A DNA stretch of 64,000 nucleotides from Candidatus Poribacteria bacterium (GTDB taxonomy: Bacteria; Poribacteria; WGA-4E; WGA-3G). Shown one piece after another: positions 27,139 to 36,171 of the stretch. The DNA lies in the NCBI GenBank assembly GCA_022827185.1, contig JAJDTM010000029.1:1-64000 (forward strand). Reading direction: 5' to 3'. Under the pieces are notes generated by a model that did not search any database, was not told where the DNA came from, and saw nothing but the letters and a program-made list of their open reading frames with translations. How positions within the stretch are numbered: position 1 is the stretch's first letter; every line of letters begins with the position of its first letter. Made by a program: the position numbers and the translations under genes.

Positions 27139-28051
27139 CTTGCACCGTTCCTCCCTGTTCCTCAACACTCCGGACGAAAATCTCATGTAATGTCGGTTCT
27201 ACCAATTCAAACCGTGTCACATCAATATCTTTTTGAATCAGTTCTTGGAGAAGTTGACGGTAGTCCTCTGGGTTCCGCAATTTAACCTCAGCGTACTGCC
27301 CAAAATCGTTGAATCCTTGAATGTAAGCAGAATCGCGAATTGATTCGAGGCTACCGAGGTATTCAATCTCAACGGAATTCTTGCCGAATCCACGCTTCAC
27401 AGCACGGAGTTCACCTTCAAGCAACACCTTGCCTTGGTGAATGAGACAGATGCGATCACAAAGTTTCTCGACCTGTTCCATCACATGGGTTGAGAAGATA
27501 ATTGTACTGCCGTCCTCACGCAGTTCAAGCATCAAATCTTTAAGGAGTGTCATGTTAATCGGGTCCAACCCGGAAAAAGGCTCATCAAGGATAATCAACT
27601 CTGGTTTGTGAATGACCGTGGTAATGAACTGAATTTTCTGTGCCATCCCCTTAGAAAGTTCATCAATCCGCTTGTTTCCCCATTCCGATAGCTGCATTTT
27701 CTCTAACCACCGCTCAATCTCACCGAGCGTTTGCTGTTTGTATAAGCCTTTTAATTCGGCAATAAAAAGGATGACATCCCGCACCTTCATTTTGCGGTAT
27801 AAGCCGCGTTCCTCCGGCAGATATCCAATCTGGTCCAAAAAATCTCGGACCTGCCGATTGCCACTGAACGTAATGCTGCCTGCATCCGGCGCGATAATGT
27901 CCATTATCATGCGGAGTGTGGTCGTTTTTCCAGCACCGTTGGGGCCCAAGAGTCCGTATATGCTCCCCTTTTCAATACCGAAGGAGATATCCGACACCGC
28001 AGTGAAGTCGCCAAACCGTTTATGAACATTTTCGAGTTGAAGAAGGTTCAT
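27128..28051 (-). CDS. ABC transporter ATPase, NatA-like
   Basis: A 307-aa nucleotide-binding subunit. Walker A GLLGPNGAGKTTT (about 33-45), signature LSKGMAQKIQ (about 137-146), Walker B LIILDEPFSGLDP, H-loop STHVME. The C-terminal DUF4162-like extension (about 215-307) is typical of NatA/ABC-2 systems. It is the first gene of the pair with the permease at 25807-27138. Confidence 0.95.
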   Translation of the reverse strand: MNLLQLENVHKRFGDFTAVSDISFGIEKGSIYGLLGPNGAGKTTTLRMIMDIIAPDAGSITFSGNRQVRDFLDQIGYLPEERGLYRKMKVRDVILFIAELKGLYKQQTLGEIERWLEKMQLSEWGNKRIDELSKGMAQKIQFITTVIHKPELIILDEPFSGLDPINMTLLKDLMLELREDGSTIIFSTHVMEQVEKLCDRICLIHQGKVLLEGELRAVKRGFGKNSVEIEYLGSLESIRDSAYIQGFNDFGQYAEVKLRNPEDYRQLLQELIQKDIDVTRFELVEPTLHEIFVRSVEEQGGTVQDAE

Positions 28052-28078
28052 CTTTTTTGCTCCGAAACTCGACGGTTA

Positions 28079-28111
28079 TGTTGGGTTTCACTTACATTCA
28101 ACCCAACCTAC
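28079..28111. repeat. Palindrome GTTGGGTTT...AACCCAAC + CTAC
   Basis: Inverted repeat GTTGGGTTTCACTTACATTC then AACCCAACCTACA in the gap before the ABC genes. It follows the palindrome-then-CTAC pattern seen in families B, D and E. It could form a hairpin in the transcript entering the ABC operon. Confidence 0.65.
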
Positions 28112-28139
28112 AAAATTATTTAGGAGTATTGTGGCAAAA

Positions 28140-29318
28140 CTAATCAACAATTGATTGATAGGTTAGCACCCGGAATTGTGCCTGGAATGGGGAGTCACCG
28201 ATCAGTTGTGTCATCAAGATGCCGATTAAGTCTTCAACGGGGTCAATCCAAAATGTGGTGCTTGCAAGTCCGCCCCAACTATAAGTCCCCTCAGAACCCA
28301 AGGTGTGGGTATCAGCGACATTGGTAACGACAGCGAATCCGAGTCCGAAACCGCATCCGGTTCTTTCGAGTGGTTGCCAGTCATCAGAGATATGATTCAT
28401 TCTAATGAGTTCAACGGTTTTGTTTCCGAGCAGGCGGACGCCATCAAGTTCGCCATCGTTGAGTAACATCTGGCAGAAACGGAGGTAATCCGCGGCGGTC
28501 GATAGCAGTCCTGCGCCACCAGAATGGAAGAAACTCAGTGGTCCGCTCGAAACCGGTGCGTTCTCAAGGACCTGAATACCACCATCTTCTGTGGGTTCAT
28601 ATAACGTCGCATATCTATCAGCCTTTTCGTCTGGCACCGAGAAAGCGGTATCATGCATACCTAATGGATTTAAAATTCGGGTTTTCAAGAATTCCTCAAA
28701 CGGCATACCCGACACGACTTCTACAAGATAACCGAGTACGTCGGTAGACATACCGTAGTTCCACCCATCACCCGGATGGTGAAGAAGCGGGATATTTCCG
28801 AGTTCTTGTGCCATGTGCGCGAGGTCTCCGCCGTAGAAATCCGCTGCTCTATACCGTTCATTAATCGGATGCTCCCAGTCTCCACCGTAGATAAGTCCAG
28901 AGGTATGTGTGAGCAGATGTTTTACAGTTACCTCGCGTTCCGCGTCAACAATAGCCTCACCGTTTTCCGTATAGACTTGCATATCTTTGAAAGCAGGAAT
29001 AAATTCGGACACCGGTGTGCCGAGCTGGAAATGTCCTTCTTCGTAGAGCATCATGACCGCGATGCTCGTAATCGGCTTCGTCATCGAGTAGATGCGGAAG
29101 ATGGTATCAAATTCCACCGGTTTCGCCGTGGCAACGTCTTGCATGCCATATTTTTCAAAATGGACGAGTCTGCCTTCACGCGCGATCATCGTCAATACAA
29201 ACGGAATTTTCCCGTCGTCAACCCAGCGTTGCATGACCGGAGCAATGCGTCCTAATCGCGAGGTGGACATGCCGACATCTTCAGGCACCGCGCGAGGCAG
29301 TCCATCATATATTGCCAT
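28140..29318 (-). CDS. Serine hydrolase of the beta-lactamase (class C/EstB) family, paralogue 1
   Basis: A 392-aa cytoplasmic-looking enzyme (no signal). Catalytic SMTK (Ser78-Lys81), Tyr188 in WNYGMS (place of YxN), and the WGG block SWGGLASTTFWIDP replacing KTG. These features match EstB-like esterases and DD-peptidases more than true beta-lactamases. AAGGAG precedes the ATG. It is the last gene in a tandem array of five paralogues transcribed in the same direction. Substrate unknown. Confidence 0.9.
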   Translation of the reverse strand: MAIYDGLPRAVPEDVGMSTSRLGRIAPVMQRWVDDGKIPFVLTMIAREGRLVHFEKYGMQDVATAKPVEFDTIFRIYSMTKPITSIAVMMLYEEGHFQLGTPVSEFIPAFKDMQVYTENGEAIVDAEREVTVKHLLTHTSGLIYGGDWEHPINERYRAADFYGGDLAHMAQELGNIPLLHHPGDGWNYGMSTDVLGYLVEVVSGMPFEEFLKTRILNPLGMHDTAFSVPDEKADRYATLYEPTEDGGIQVLENAPVSSGPLSFFHSGGAGLLSTAADYLRFCQMLLNDGELDGVRLLGNKTVELIRMNHISDDWQPLERTGCGFGLGFAVVTNVADTHTLGSEGTYSWGGLASTTFWIDPVEDLIGILMTQLIGDSPFQAQFRVLTYQSIVD

Positions 29319-29363
29319 AAAACTTCTCCTTTGTTGGAAGAATGGTTATCGGTTTGCGTCAAC

Positions 29364-30590
29364 TTAATTCGTAATCGCTTGATAGGTGAGAACCTTGAAT
29401 TGGTTCAAGAACTTCCAGAACAAAGACCCAGACGGATCCACATCAAGGACCCACAACTGCGTCGTCAGAATACCGATTAAGTCCTCCACAGGATCAATCC
29501 AAAACCAGGTACATGCGGCACCGCCCCACTCGTAAGTGCCTAAAGAGCCGAGTGTTGGGGTATCAGCACCATCTGTGACAACCTGGAACCCAAGTCCAAA
29601 ACCATATCCTGGCTCAAAGAAAGAATGGATTTTGCAGTCATCAGAGAGATGATCCGTCCTGATGCATTCAACGGTTTTTCGGCCGAGCAGCCGTACGCTG
29701 TCAAGCTCGCCATCGTTGAGCAACATCTGACAGAAGCGGAGATAATCCGCAGCCGTTGATTGTAGGCCAATACCATTCTGGTAGAAACTCAAGGGTCCGT
29801 TTGCGCCATATACTTCTTGAACCCTCTGAATTCCGCCATCTTCCGTGGGTTCATATAACGTTGCATAGCGATCCGCATTTTCCTCTGGCACGGAGAAATC
29901 GGTGTCGCGCATACCTAACGGGTTAAATATTCGCGTCTTCAAAAATTCGGCGAGCGGCATACCGGATACCGCTTCTATAAGGCCGCAGATCACTTCAGAT
30001 GACATCCCGTAGTACCATCTGGTACCGGGTTGAAAAAAAAGCGGTATCTCTCCGAGCAGTTCCATCTCTTTCGCGAGGTCTACCTTTTTCGCGGGGACGT
30101 AGATTTTCGAGAAGCTATCCTCATATCGCTGCCCAATTGGATGGTCACTTTCAAGGCCATAGGTGAACCCAGCGGTATGCGTGAGCAGATGTTTTATTGT
30201 TATTTCGCGTTCCGCAGCAACAGTCGCTTCGCCGTTTTCCGTGTAGACTTGCATATCCTTGAAAGCGGGAATCAGTTCGGAGACGGGTGTACTGAGTTGA
30301 AAATGCCCTTCCTCATAGAGCATCATGACAGCGATACTGGCAATCGGTTTTGTCATCGAGTAGAGGCGGAAGATGGTGTCAAATTCTACCGGTTTCGCAG
30401 TGGCAACGTCTTGCATGCCATATTTTTCAAAATGGACGAGTCTGCCTTCACGCGCAATCATCGTCAATACAAACGGAATTTTCCCGTCGTCAACCCAGCG
30501 TTGCATGACTGGCGCAATACGTTCCAATCGCGAGGTGGACATACCGACATCCTCAGGCACCGCTCGCGGTAATCCTTCATACATTGCCAT
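29364..30590 (-). CDS. Serine hydrolase of the beta-lactamase family, paralogue 2
   Basis: A 408-aa protein. SMTK nucleophile motif, WYYGMSSEV, and YEWGGAACTWFWIDP. Residues about 23-73 are identical to paralogue 1, and the DNA over about 110 bp is nearly identical there, while the C-terminal half has diverged. The start is the ATG at 30590, 5 nt after AGGAG. The insertion SKIYVPAKKVDLAKEMELLG replaces the FYGGDLAHM segment of paralogue 1. No signal peptide. Confidence 0.9.
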   Translation of the reverse strand: MAMYEGLPRAVPEDVGMSTSRLERIAPVMQRWVDDGKIPFVLTMIAREGRLVHFEKYGMQDVATAKPVEFDTIFRLYSMTKPIASIAVMMLYEEGHFQLSTPVSELIPAFKDMQVYTENGEATVAAEREITIKHLLTHTAGFTYGLESDHPIGQRYEDSFSKIYVPAKKVDLAKEMELLGEIPLFFQPGTRWYYGMSSEVICGLIEAVSGMPLAEFLKTRIFNPLGMRDTDFSVPEENADRYATLYEPTEDGGIQRVQEVYGANGPLSFYQNGIGLQSTAADYLRFCQMLLNDGELDSVRLLGRKTVECIRTDHLSDDCKIHSFFEPGYGFGLGFQVVTDGADTPTLGSLGTYEWGGAACTWFWIDPVEDLIGILTTQLWVLDVDPSGSLFWKFLNQFKVLTYQAITN

Positions 30591-30602
30591 CAAAACTCCT
30601 AT

Positions 30603-30760
30603 GAGATAGTTGTCAGTTATCAGGGGAATAGTTGTTAGTTAACAGTTAACAGTTATAAGTGACTGTGTTGTGGTATTCAGGGCTGCTGTGGATACCACAA
30701 TACAACCGCCTACCACAAGAGATTAACTTATAACTTATAACTTATAACTTATAACCATTA
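30603..30760. repeat. Family A repeat (TTATAAC arms)
   Basis: Right arm of four AACTTATA units (about 30724-30757) and a left arm ending AGTTAACAGTTATAAGT. The loop holds TGTTGTGGTATTC and GATACCACAATACAA, an inverted repeat of GTGGTAT/ATACCAC. It fills the gap between paralogues 2 and 3. Confidence 0.8.
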
Positions 30761-31942
30761 CTCAGTTAATGCCTGATAGGTTAAAGTTCGGAATTGGGCC
30801 TGAAATGGGGAATCGGCACCGACCAACTGTGTCATGAAAACGCCGATCAACGCTTCGACAGGATCAATCCAAAATGTGGTGCTTGCCATGCCGCCCCAAC
30901 TGCAAGTGCCTAAGGAGCCGATCGTGTGTGTATCAGCGACATTCGTAACAACGGAGAACCCAAGTCCGAAACTGGTACCGGTTCTCTTAGGTGCTAACCA
31001 ATCGGGTGGAACGTGGCTCATCGTGACGAGTTCAGTAGTTTTCCTTCCGAGCAGCCGTACACCATCGAGTTCACCACCGTTGAGCACCATTTGGCAGAAG
31101 CGGAGATAATCCGCAGCGGTTGATTGTAGTCCGCCGCCACCAGAATGGAAAAAACTCAAGGGACCAGTTGCAGCATGGACTTTCTCAATTTGTTGAAGAT
31201 TACCGTTCTCCGCAAATTCATATACCTTTGAATAACGGTCAGCATTCTCAACCTTCACGGAAAAACCGGTGTCGTGCATACCCAACGGATCAAAGATACG
31301 CGTTCTTAAAAACGTTGCAAATGGCATACCCGATACCATCTCTACGAGGTAGCCGAGAATATCAGTAGACATACCGTAATGCCACGCGTCCCCTGGTTGA
31401 TGAAGGAGCGGAATATCTCCGAGCTTTTGTATCATGCTTGCGAGATCGCCGCCGTAGAGATCTGCATCTTCATATCGTTGATCAATCGGGTGATTATCCC
31501 TATCGCTCTCATAGATGAGTCCAGCGGTATGCGCGAGTAGATGTTTTATCGTCACCTCGCGTTCGGCATCAACAATAGCACTGCCATCTTCCGTGTAAAC
31601 CTTCATGTCCTTGAAATATGGAACAAATTCGGAGATCGGTGTGGTAAGTTGAAAATGTCCTTCTTCGTAGAGCATCATGACCGCGATGCTGGTAATCGGT
31701 TTCGTCATCGAGTAGAGGCGGAAGATGGTGTCGAATTGTATCGGTTTGGCGGCGACGATATCCTGCATGCCGAACTTTTCAAAATGGACGAGTTTACCGC
31801 GACGCGCGATCATGGTTAATGCGCAGGGGATTTTTCCGTTGTCAACATAGTTTTGCATAACCGGTGCTATGCGCGCTAACCGCGAGGTTGATATGCCGAC
31901 ATCTTCAGGCACAGCCCGCGGTAATCCTCCATATATTTCCAT
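30758..31942 (-). CDS. Serine hydrolase of the beta-lactamase family, paralogue 3
   Basis: A 394-aa protein. SMTK, WHYGMSTDILGYLVEMVSGM and CSWGGMASTTFWIDPVEALI. No signal peptide. About as close to paralogue 1 as to paralogue 2 in the central region. The start is the ATG at 31942, preceded by GGGAGACC. Family A repeats flank it on both sides. Confidence 0.9.
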   Translation of the reverse strand: MEIYGGLPRAVPEDVGISTSRLARIAPVMQNYVDNGKIPCALTMIARRGKLVHFEKFGMQDIVAAKPIQFDTIFRLYSMTKPITSIAVMMLYEEGHFQLTTPISEFVPYFKDMKVYTEDGSAIVDAEREVTIKHLLAHTAGLIYESDRDNHPIDQRYEDADLYGGDLASMIQKLGDIPLLHQPGDAWHYGMSTDILGYLVEMVSGMPFATFLRTRIFDPLGMHDTGFSVKVENADRYSKVYEFAENGNLQQIEKVHAATGPLSFFHSGGGGLQSTAADYLRFCQMVLNGGELDGVRLLGRKTTELVTMSHVPPDWLAPKRTGTSFGLGFSVVTNVADTHTIGSLGTCSWGGMASTTFWIDPVEALIGVFMTQLVGADSPFQAQFRTLTYQALTE

Positions 31943-31959
31943 CAAGGTCTCCCATAATT

Positions 31960-32098
31960 TGGCTGTCAGCCATCAGCAGTCAGCCGTCAGCCTTCAGCAA
32001 AGAGGGTTTCTATTAATCAAAAGCCTCCTGTGACTGACAGCCGATAGCCGACGGCTGATAGCCATTCTTGCTGACAGCCGATAGCCGACGGCTACTAT
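31960..32098. repeat. Family A repeat (CAGCCGTCAGCC arms), two right arms
   Basis: Left arm GGCTGTCAGCCATCAGCAGT, core AAAGAGGG, and the right arm CTGACAGCCGATAGCCGACG repeated twice (about 32034 and 32075). The duplication is nearly exact. Confidence 0.85.
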
Positions 32099-33303
32099 TC
32101 CGTAAGTGCCTGATAGGTCAAGACTTTAAATTGCTGTTGGAAAGGAAAACGGTTATTGAGGAGTTGCGTCATAAGCAAGCCGATCAATTCTTCCTGCGGA
32201 TCGATCCAGAAGGTAGTAGCGGCAGCACCGCCCCAACTGAAATTGCCTACCGATTCCAAGATGTTCGGTGGCTCCTTATTCGTAACGACCGCGAAACCGA
32301 GTCCAAACCAATCGTCGTGATGTGGATAGCGCATCAGTTCGACGGTTTTTTTGCCCAATATACGGACACCGTCGAGTTCCCCGCCGTTGAGCAACATCTG
32401 AGAAAAGCGCATGTAATCCGCAGCCGTTGAGACGAGTCCGCCACCGCCTGATGGAAAGAAACTGAGTTTATCCTTAGCGAGTGGCGCGTCTCCACCTACG
32501 CGTTTCATCAGCCCTTCTCTCCTGTTGTGCCGATACAGTGCCGCAAACCTGTCCGCCTTCTCTAAAGGCACTGAAAACGCTGTGTCTACCATACCAAGCG
32601 GTTTAAAGAGACGGGTTTGGAGGAATTCTTCAAACGGCATCCCCGAAACCACTTCCACGAGGTAGCCGAGGACATCGGTAGATACACTATAGGTCCACCT
32701 TTCACCCGGTTCGTGAACGAGCGGAATCTTACCGAGTTTTTCCACCATATCCACCAAGGTCGAGCCAGGTTCACGGATTTTTGCCTCCTTATAGAGTGCA
32801 TCGACCGGTTTATTGCCCCAACCGTAAGTTAATCCCGCAGTATGCATGAGGAGATGTTTGATTGTTATCTCCTTCTTCGCATCCAAGATTTCCGTCTGGT
32901 CCTCGTTGTAGACCTTCATGTTTTTAAATTGGGGGATAAACTTAGAGACGGGTGTACCGAGTTGAAAACGCCCTTCCTCGTAAAGCATCATCACGGCGAC
33001 ACTCGTAATCGGCTTCGACATGGAATAGATACGGAAAATTGTATCGGGTTCAACAGGTTTTTTATTTTCAACATCCCGCATGCCAATGGTTTCAAAATGG
33101 ACAATCTTTCCGTGTCGCGCTACGACTGTTAGGAATCCCGGCAGGTTTCCGGCATCAACATAACCTTGCATCACAGGACGGATGCGTTCGAGACGTTCAG
33201 TAGAGACACCAACAGCCTCTGGCACCGACATCGGAAGCCCTTGCCCAAATACGAGGGTAGTGGTGCAGAAAAGCAGTAAGCATATATACGTAAATTTTCT
33301 CAA
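32095..33303 (-). CDS. Exported serine hydrolase of the beta-lactamase family, paralogue 4
   Basis: A 402-aa protein with a signal peptide (YICLLLFCTTTLVFGQG), unlike paralogues 1-3. SMSK nucleophile motif, WTYSVSTDVLGYLVEVVSGM, and SWGGAAATTFWIDPQEEL. Translation most likely starts at TTG 33303, since AAGGAG lies 7 nt upstream and the start aligns with paralogue 5; an upstream in-frame extension to 33396 is repeat-derived. Likely periplasmic. Confidence 0.88.
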   Translation of the reverse strand: MRKFTYICLLLFCTTTLVFGQGLPMSVPEAVGVSTERLERIRPVMQGYVDAGNLPGFLTVVARHGKIVHFETIGMRDVENKKPVEPDTIFRIYSMSKPITSVAVMMLYEEGRFQLGTPVSKFIPQFKNMKVYNEDQTEILDAKKEITIKHLLMHTAGLTYGWGNKPVDALYKEAKIREPGSTLVDMVEKLGKIPLVHEPGERWTYSVSTDVLGYLVEVVSGMPFEEFLQTRLFKPLGMVDTAFSVPLEKADRFAALYRHNRREGLMKRVGGDAPLAKDKLSFFPSGGGGLVSTAADYMRFSQMLLNGGELDGVRILGKKTVELMRYPHHDDWFGLGFAVVTNKEPPNILESVGNFSWGGAAATTFWIDPQEELIGLLMTQLLNNRFPFQQQFKVLTYQALTE

Positions 33304-33317
33304 TCTGTTCTCCTTTT

Positions 33318-33450
33318 TTAATAGTTGTCGGTACGGTTTGCCTCGCAGTGAGAGTTGTCGGTTAAAGAGGTAGGCTGTGACGGTAACAGAGAACATAACT
33401 GCCCCAACGTATTAACCGAAAACCGAAAACTGAGTACTGAGTACCACTAT
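33318..33450. repeat. Family A remnants between paralogues 4 and 5
   Basis: AATAGTTGTCGG and GTTGTCGGTTAAAGAGG flank the insert TACGGTTTGCCTCGCAGTGAG (33330-33355, like 9283 and 56740), and a second element with ACCGAAAACCGAAAACTGAG, ACTGAGTACC follows. Confidence 0.65.
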
Positions 33451-34763
33451 TCCGTGAGTGCCTGATAGGTTAGCTCCTTAAATTGAGCGTGGGAAGAGGC
33501 TACGTCACTAATCTGCGTCATGAGTAAACCGATCAACTCTTTTTCAGGATCAATCCAGAAGAGGGTACCGGCGGCACCGCCCCAACTGTAACTTCCTATC
33601 GACTCCGGCGTGTCTTTTGGTGCTTTATCATCGGTGTCTTTCGATGCCTTACGATTTACGATAGAAAAACCGAGTCCGAACCAGCCATCATGATGTGGAT
33701 AGCGCATCAGTTCAACCGTTTCCTTCTTTAATATGCGGACCCCTTCAAGTTCACCACCGTTGAGCAACATCTGAGAAAACCGCATATAGTCTGGAGCCGT
33801 TGAGACGAGTGCGCCACCGCCCCCTGGAAAGAAACGGATTTCATCGTTCTCAAGCGGTGGGTCTTTCTCAACACGTTCCAACCGCATTTTTGGGTTTTTA
33901 TCACCTTTCATCCCCTTTTCTTTTTCTTTAGCACCGTCCATCTTTTTTTCTTTGTCTTTACCACCTTTCATTTCACCTTCTTTGTTAAGTTGATAGAGTG
34001 CTGCAAACCTGTCTAACTTCTCTAAAGGCACTGAAAATGCGGTATCTACCATACCGATCGGTTCAAAGAGCCGCGTTTGAAGGAACTCTTCAAACGGCAT
34101 CCCCGAAACCACTTCCACGAGGTAGCCGAGGACATCGGTGGAAACCCCATACGTCCATCTGTCGCCCGGTTCATGCGCGAGCGGGATGTCGCTCAGTTTC
34201 TTCACTGTATCCGCGAGCGGCGTGCCGGGCTGAAAAAGGTTCGCCTTCTGATAGCGTTTATCGAGTGCTTCACCGCCCCAACCATAGATTAACCCAGCAG
34301 TATGCGTGAGAAGGTGTTTGATCGTTACCGCGTTCTCCGCATCCAAGATTTCCGTCTGGTCCTCGTTGTAGACCTTCATGTTTTTAAATTCAGGGATGAA
34401 ATCGGAGACGGGTGTATCGAGCTGAAAATGTCCTTCCTCATAGAGCATCATCACTGCGACACTCGTAATCGGTTTAGACATCGAGTGGATACGAAATATT
34501 GTGTCTGCTTCGATGGGCTTGTTGTTTTCAACATCCCGCATGCCGACGGTTTCAAAATGAACGATTTTGCCGCGTCTCGCCACGACCGTCAGGATCCCTG
34601 CTATATGTCCGTCATCAACATAACCTTGCATCACAGGACGGATGCGTTCAAGACGTTCGGCAGAGACACCGACCGCCTCTGGCACTGCCATCGGAAGTCC
34701 TTTCCCGAATACGAATGTAGTGATGGAAAAAAGTAGTAAACACGCGAAAGTTAATTTCTGCAA
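33447..34763 (-). CDS. Exported serine hydrolase of the beta-lactamase family, paralogue 5, with charged repeat insertion
   Basis: A 438-aa protein with a signal peptide (ACLLLFSITTFVFGKG). SMSK, WTYGVSTDVLGYLVEVVSGM and SWGGAAGTLFWIDPEKEL. Relative to paralogue 4 it has about 40 extra Lys/Asp/Glu/Gly-rich residues (KEGEMKGGKDKEKKM, then DGAKEKEKGMKGDK) encoded at about 33890-33985. Start TTG 34763 aligns with paralogue 4 and has AGGA 7 nt upstream. First gene of the array. Confidence 0.9.
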   Translation of the reverse strand: MQKLTFACLLLFSITTFVFGKGLPMAVPEAVGVSAERLERIRPVMQGYVDDGHIAGILTVVARRGKIVHFETVGMRDVENNKPIEADTIFRIHSMSKPITSVAVMMLYEEGHFQLDTPVSDFIPEFKNMKVYNEDQTEILDAENAVTIKHLLTHTAGLIYGWGGEALDKRYQKANLFQPGTPLADTVKKLSDIPLAHEPGDRWTYGVSTDVLGYLVEVVSGMPFEEFLQTRLFEPIGMVDTAFSVPLEKLDRFAALYQLNKEGEMKGGKDKEKKMDGAKEKEKGMKGDKNPKMRLERVEKDPPLENDEIRFFPGGGGALVSTAPDYMRFSQMLLNGGELEGVRILKKETVELMRYPHHDGWFGLGFSIVNRKASKDTDDKAPKDTPESIGSYSWGGAAGTLFWIDPEKELIGLLMTQISDVASSHAQFKELTYQALTE

Positions 34764-34783
34764 TCCATGTTCCTCATTTCAAT

Positions 34784-35572
34784 CTATTGTCCCTGTTTAA
34801 TATATCCCCAGCGTGTTGCGAGTTTTCCGCCGGGGTCAACGCTGAGAATTTGTGCTAAGCCGACATCCATCGCTTCCTGAATTTCATCTTCGGTGCGTGC
34901 GACGTTGGAGATGCGTATCTCTTCAATGATACCTTTCAATCCGTTTGCGTTATCGAGATTTGGAACACCGATCGTAATTGGATCGCCGCTCTGAAATGTC
35001 TGCGCATTGGGTGCCTCGTTCTCTAATTCGCCATCAACGTAAACGCGCCCCATCTTGCCATCATAAGTAAAGGCGAGATGATGCCACTTGTTATCTGTGA
35101 TCTCAGTTGTGCCATCTATACTGAACGCGCATCCGCCATTTGCACCGATTTGTGCATGCAGAACGCTCGAATTTACATTCACCCAAATACCGTAGTTTCG
35201 ATTGGTACACCCTGCCTGCTGTTTGCAGACTATACCTTGCCATTTACCAGTACCTTCTTCCACTTTAACCCATGCTTCAATACTGAGTGTTTCCAATTCC
35301 AGTTTTTTGGTAGAATCCACGACGACGTAGCCGCCAGCATCACCGGGTAACTCTAACCCTGTCCCGAATTTCGCTTTTACCCACTTTGGACTCCCCGCAA
35401 ATTTGCCGTCGTGTCCGTTCCCAGAAGCGTCTTTCACGACCTTCCCGGCACCCTCTTCAAAGAGCCAGACAGCGACAGTATGTTTATCAACTGCTGCATC
35501 AGCAATTCCACTATAGAGCATTATTAAACTCACTACTGCAAGACTGAAAAACCTTCGAGCCATTCTATGCAT
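34784..35572 (-). CDS. Exported LamG/concanavalin-like lectin-domain protein
   Basis: A 262-aa protein. Signal peptide (residues 1-26, ending GIADA). A single LamG/laminin-G-like jelly roll of about 200 residues: TVAVWLFEEGAGKVVKDASG (opening strand), LSIEAWVKVEEGTGKWQG, WHHLAFTYDGKMGRVYVDGE, GIIEEIRISNVARTEDEIQ. This module binds glycans or proteins at the cell surface and is abundant in Poribacteria and Planctomycetes. The ATG follows GGAGGAAAGGACC. Its ligand is unknown. Confidence 0.9.
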   Translation of the reverse strand: MHRMARRFFSLAVVSLIMLYSGIADAAVDKHTVAVWLFEEGAGKVVKDASGNGHDGKFAGSPKWVKAKFGTGLELPGDAGGYVVVDSTKKLELETLSIEAWVKVEEGTGKWQGIVCKQQAGCTNRNYGIWVNVNSSVLHAQIGANGGCAFSIDGTTEITDNKWHHLAFTYDGKMGRVYVDGELENEAPNAQTFQSGDPITIGVPNLDNANGLKGIIEEIRISNVARTEDEIQEAMDVGLAQILSVDPGGKLATRWGYIKQGQ

Positions 35573-36075
35573 GGTCCTTTCCTCCTTTATTGCGAATTTT
35601 ATCAGAAAAGGATTTTTATGTCAACGGTTTCGAGAGAGCTTCCAGAGCCATTCAATTTTAAGAAATTATTCGATTGGACATCTTTTTTCCAGGATCCGCT
35701 GCGAAATCTAGCGAAAATTTCGGCGTTTTGTTTTAATACATAACATATATTAAGTATTAACACCTGCGAAAAGGACAACACCAAACACCAAAAACCTACA
35801 ATTGAATGACCTTGGAGAGCTTCACAGGGTCATTCAATTTTAAGAAACTATCGGGTTTCACGTCTTTTTTTCAAGGATCCGGTTCGGTTAGGAATGCACG
35901 TCGCATTTGGGTGAGTACACCGCAAAACCGAACCTACCGGACCTGGAGCTGAGACGGTTATTTTTTTTAAATTGACGCTTATGGTTCGGTTAGGAAACCG
36001 AACCTACCGGGTCTGGGGTGAAAATTCGATCGGAAAATGGACAATTGAATGGTCCTGGTGCGATTAAGAAAAATG
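35573..36075. repeat. Gene-free 500-bp region with direct and inverted repeats
   Basis: No gene recognised. A 65-bp unit (35634-35698, GAGAGCTTCCAGAGCC onward to AGGATCCG) recurs at 35815-35881 with about three-quarters identity. A perfect 12-bp inverted repeat, AATTGAATGACC (35800-35811) and GGTCATTCAATT (35828-35839), spans the start of the second unit. Family E palindromes follow (35881-35940, 35983-36010). Confidence 0.75.
35881..35940. repeat. Family E palindrome interrupted by the 32-bp element
   Basis: The halves GGTTCGGTTAGG and AAACCGAACCTACCGG are separated by a 32-bp sequence (35893-35924) containing GTCGCATTTGGG, TGAGTAC and ACCGCA. The uninterrupted palindrome is present at 35983-36010, so the boundaries are clear. 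Confidence 0.9.
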
Positions 36076-36104
36076 TTGACAGGGGATTCCATATCACATA
36101 TAAT
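36076..36104 (+). promoter_or_regulatory. Consensus sigma70 promoter of the Gfo/Idh/MocA gene
   Basis: TTGACA (36076-36081), 17-bp spacer, TATAAT (36099-36104): a perfect match to both hexamers. The predicted start of transcription is near 36111, giving an untranslated leader of about 60 nt before the ATG at 36172. Confidence 0.85.
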
Positions 36105-36171
36105 TTCGCATGTCCTGTTAGACGCGTTGATGCGCGAATCGTGATTTGGACAGATACACAAGGAGGCTTAC

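Noticed and set aside
33304..33396. N-terminal extension of serine hydrolase 4
   Set aside because: The extra codons come from repeat sequence; the TTG at 33303 has a good Shine-Dalgarno and matches paralogue 5.
28140..34763. Antibiotic resistance beta-lactamases
   Set aside because: The enzymes lack KTG and YxN in the class C form and look like EstB/DD-peptidase relatives; a resistance role has no support.
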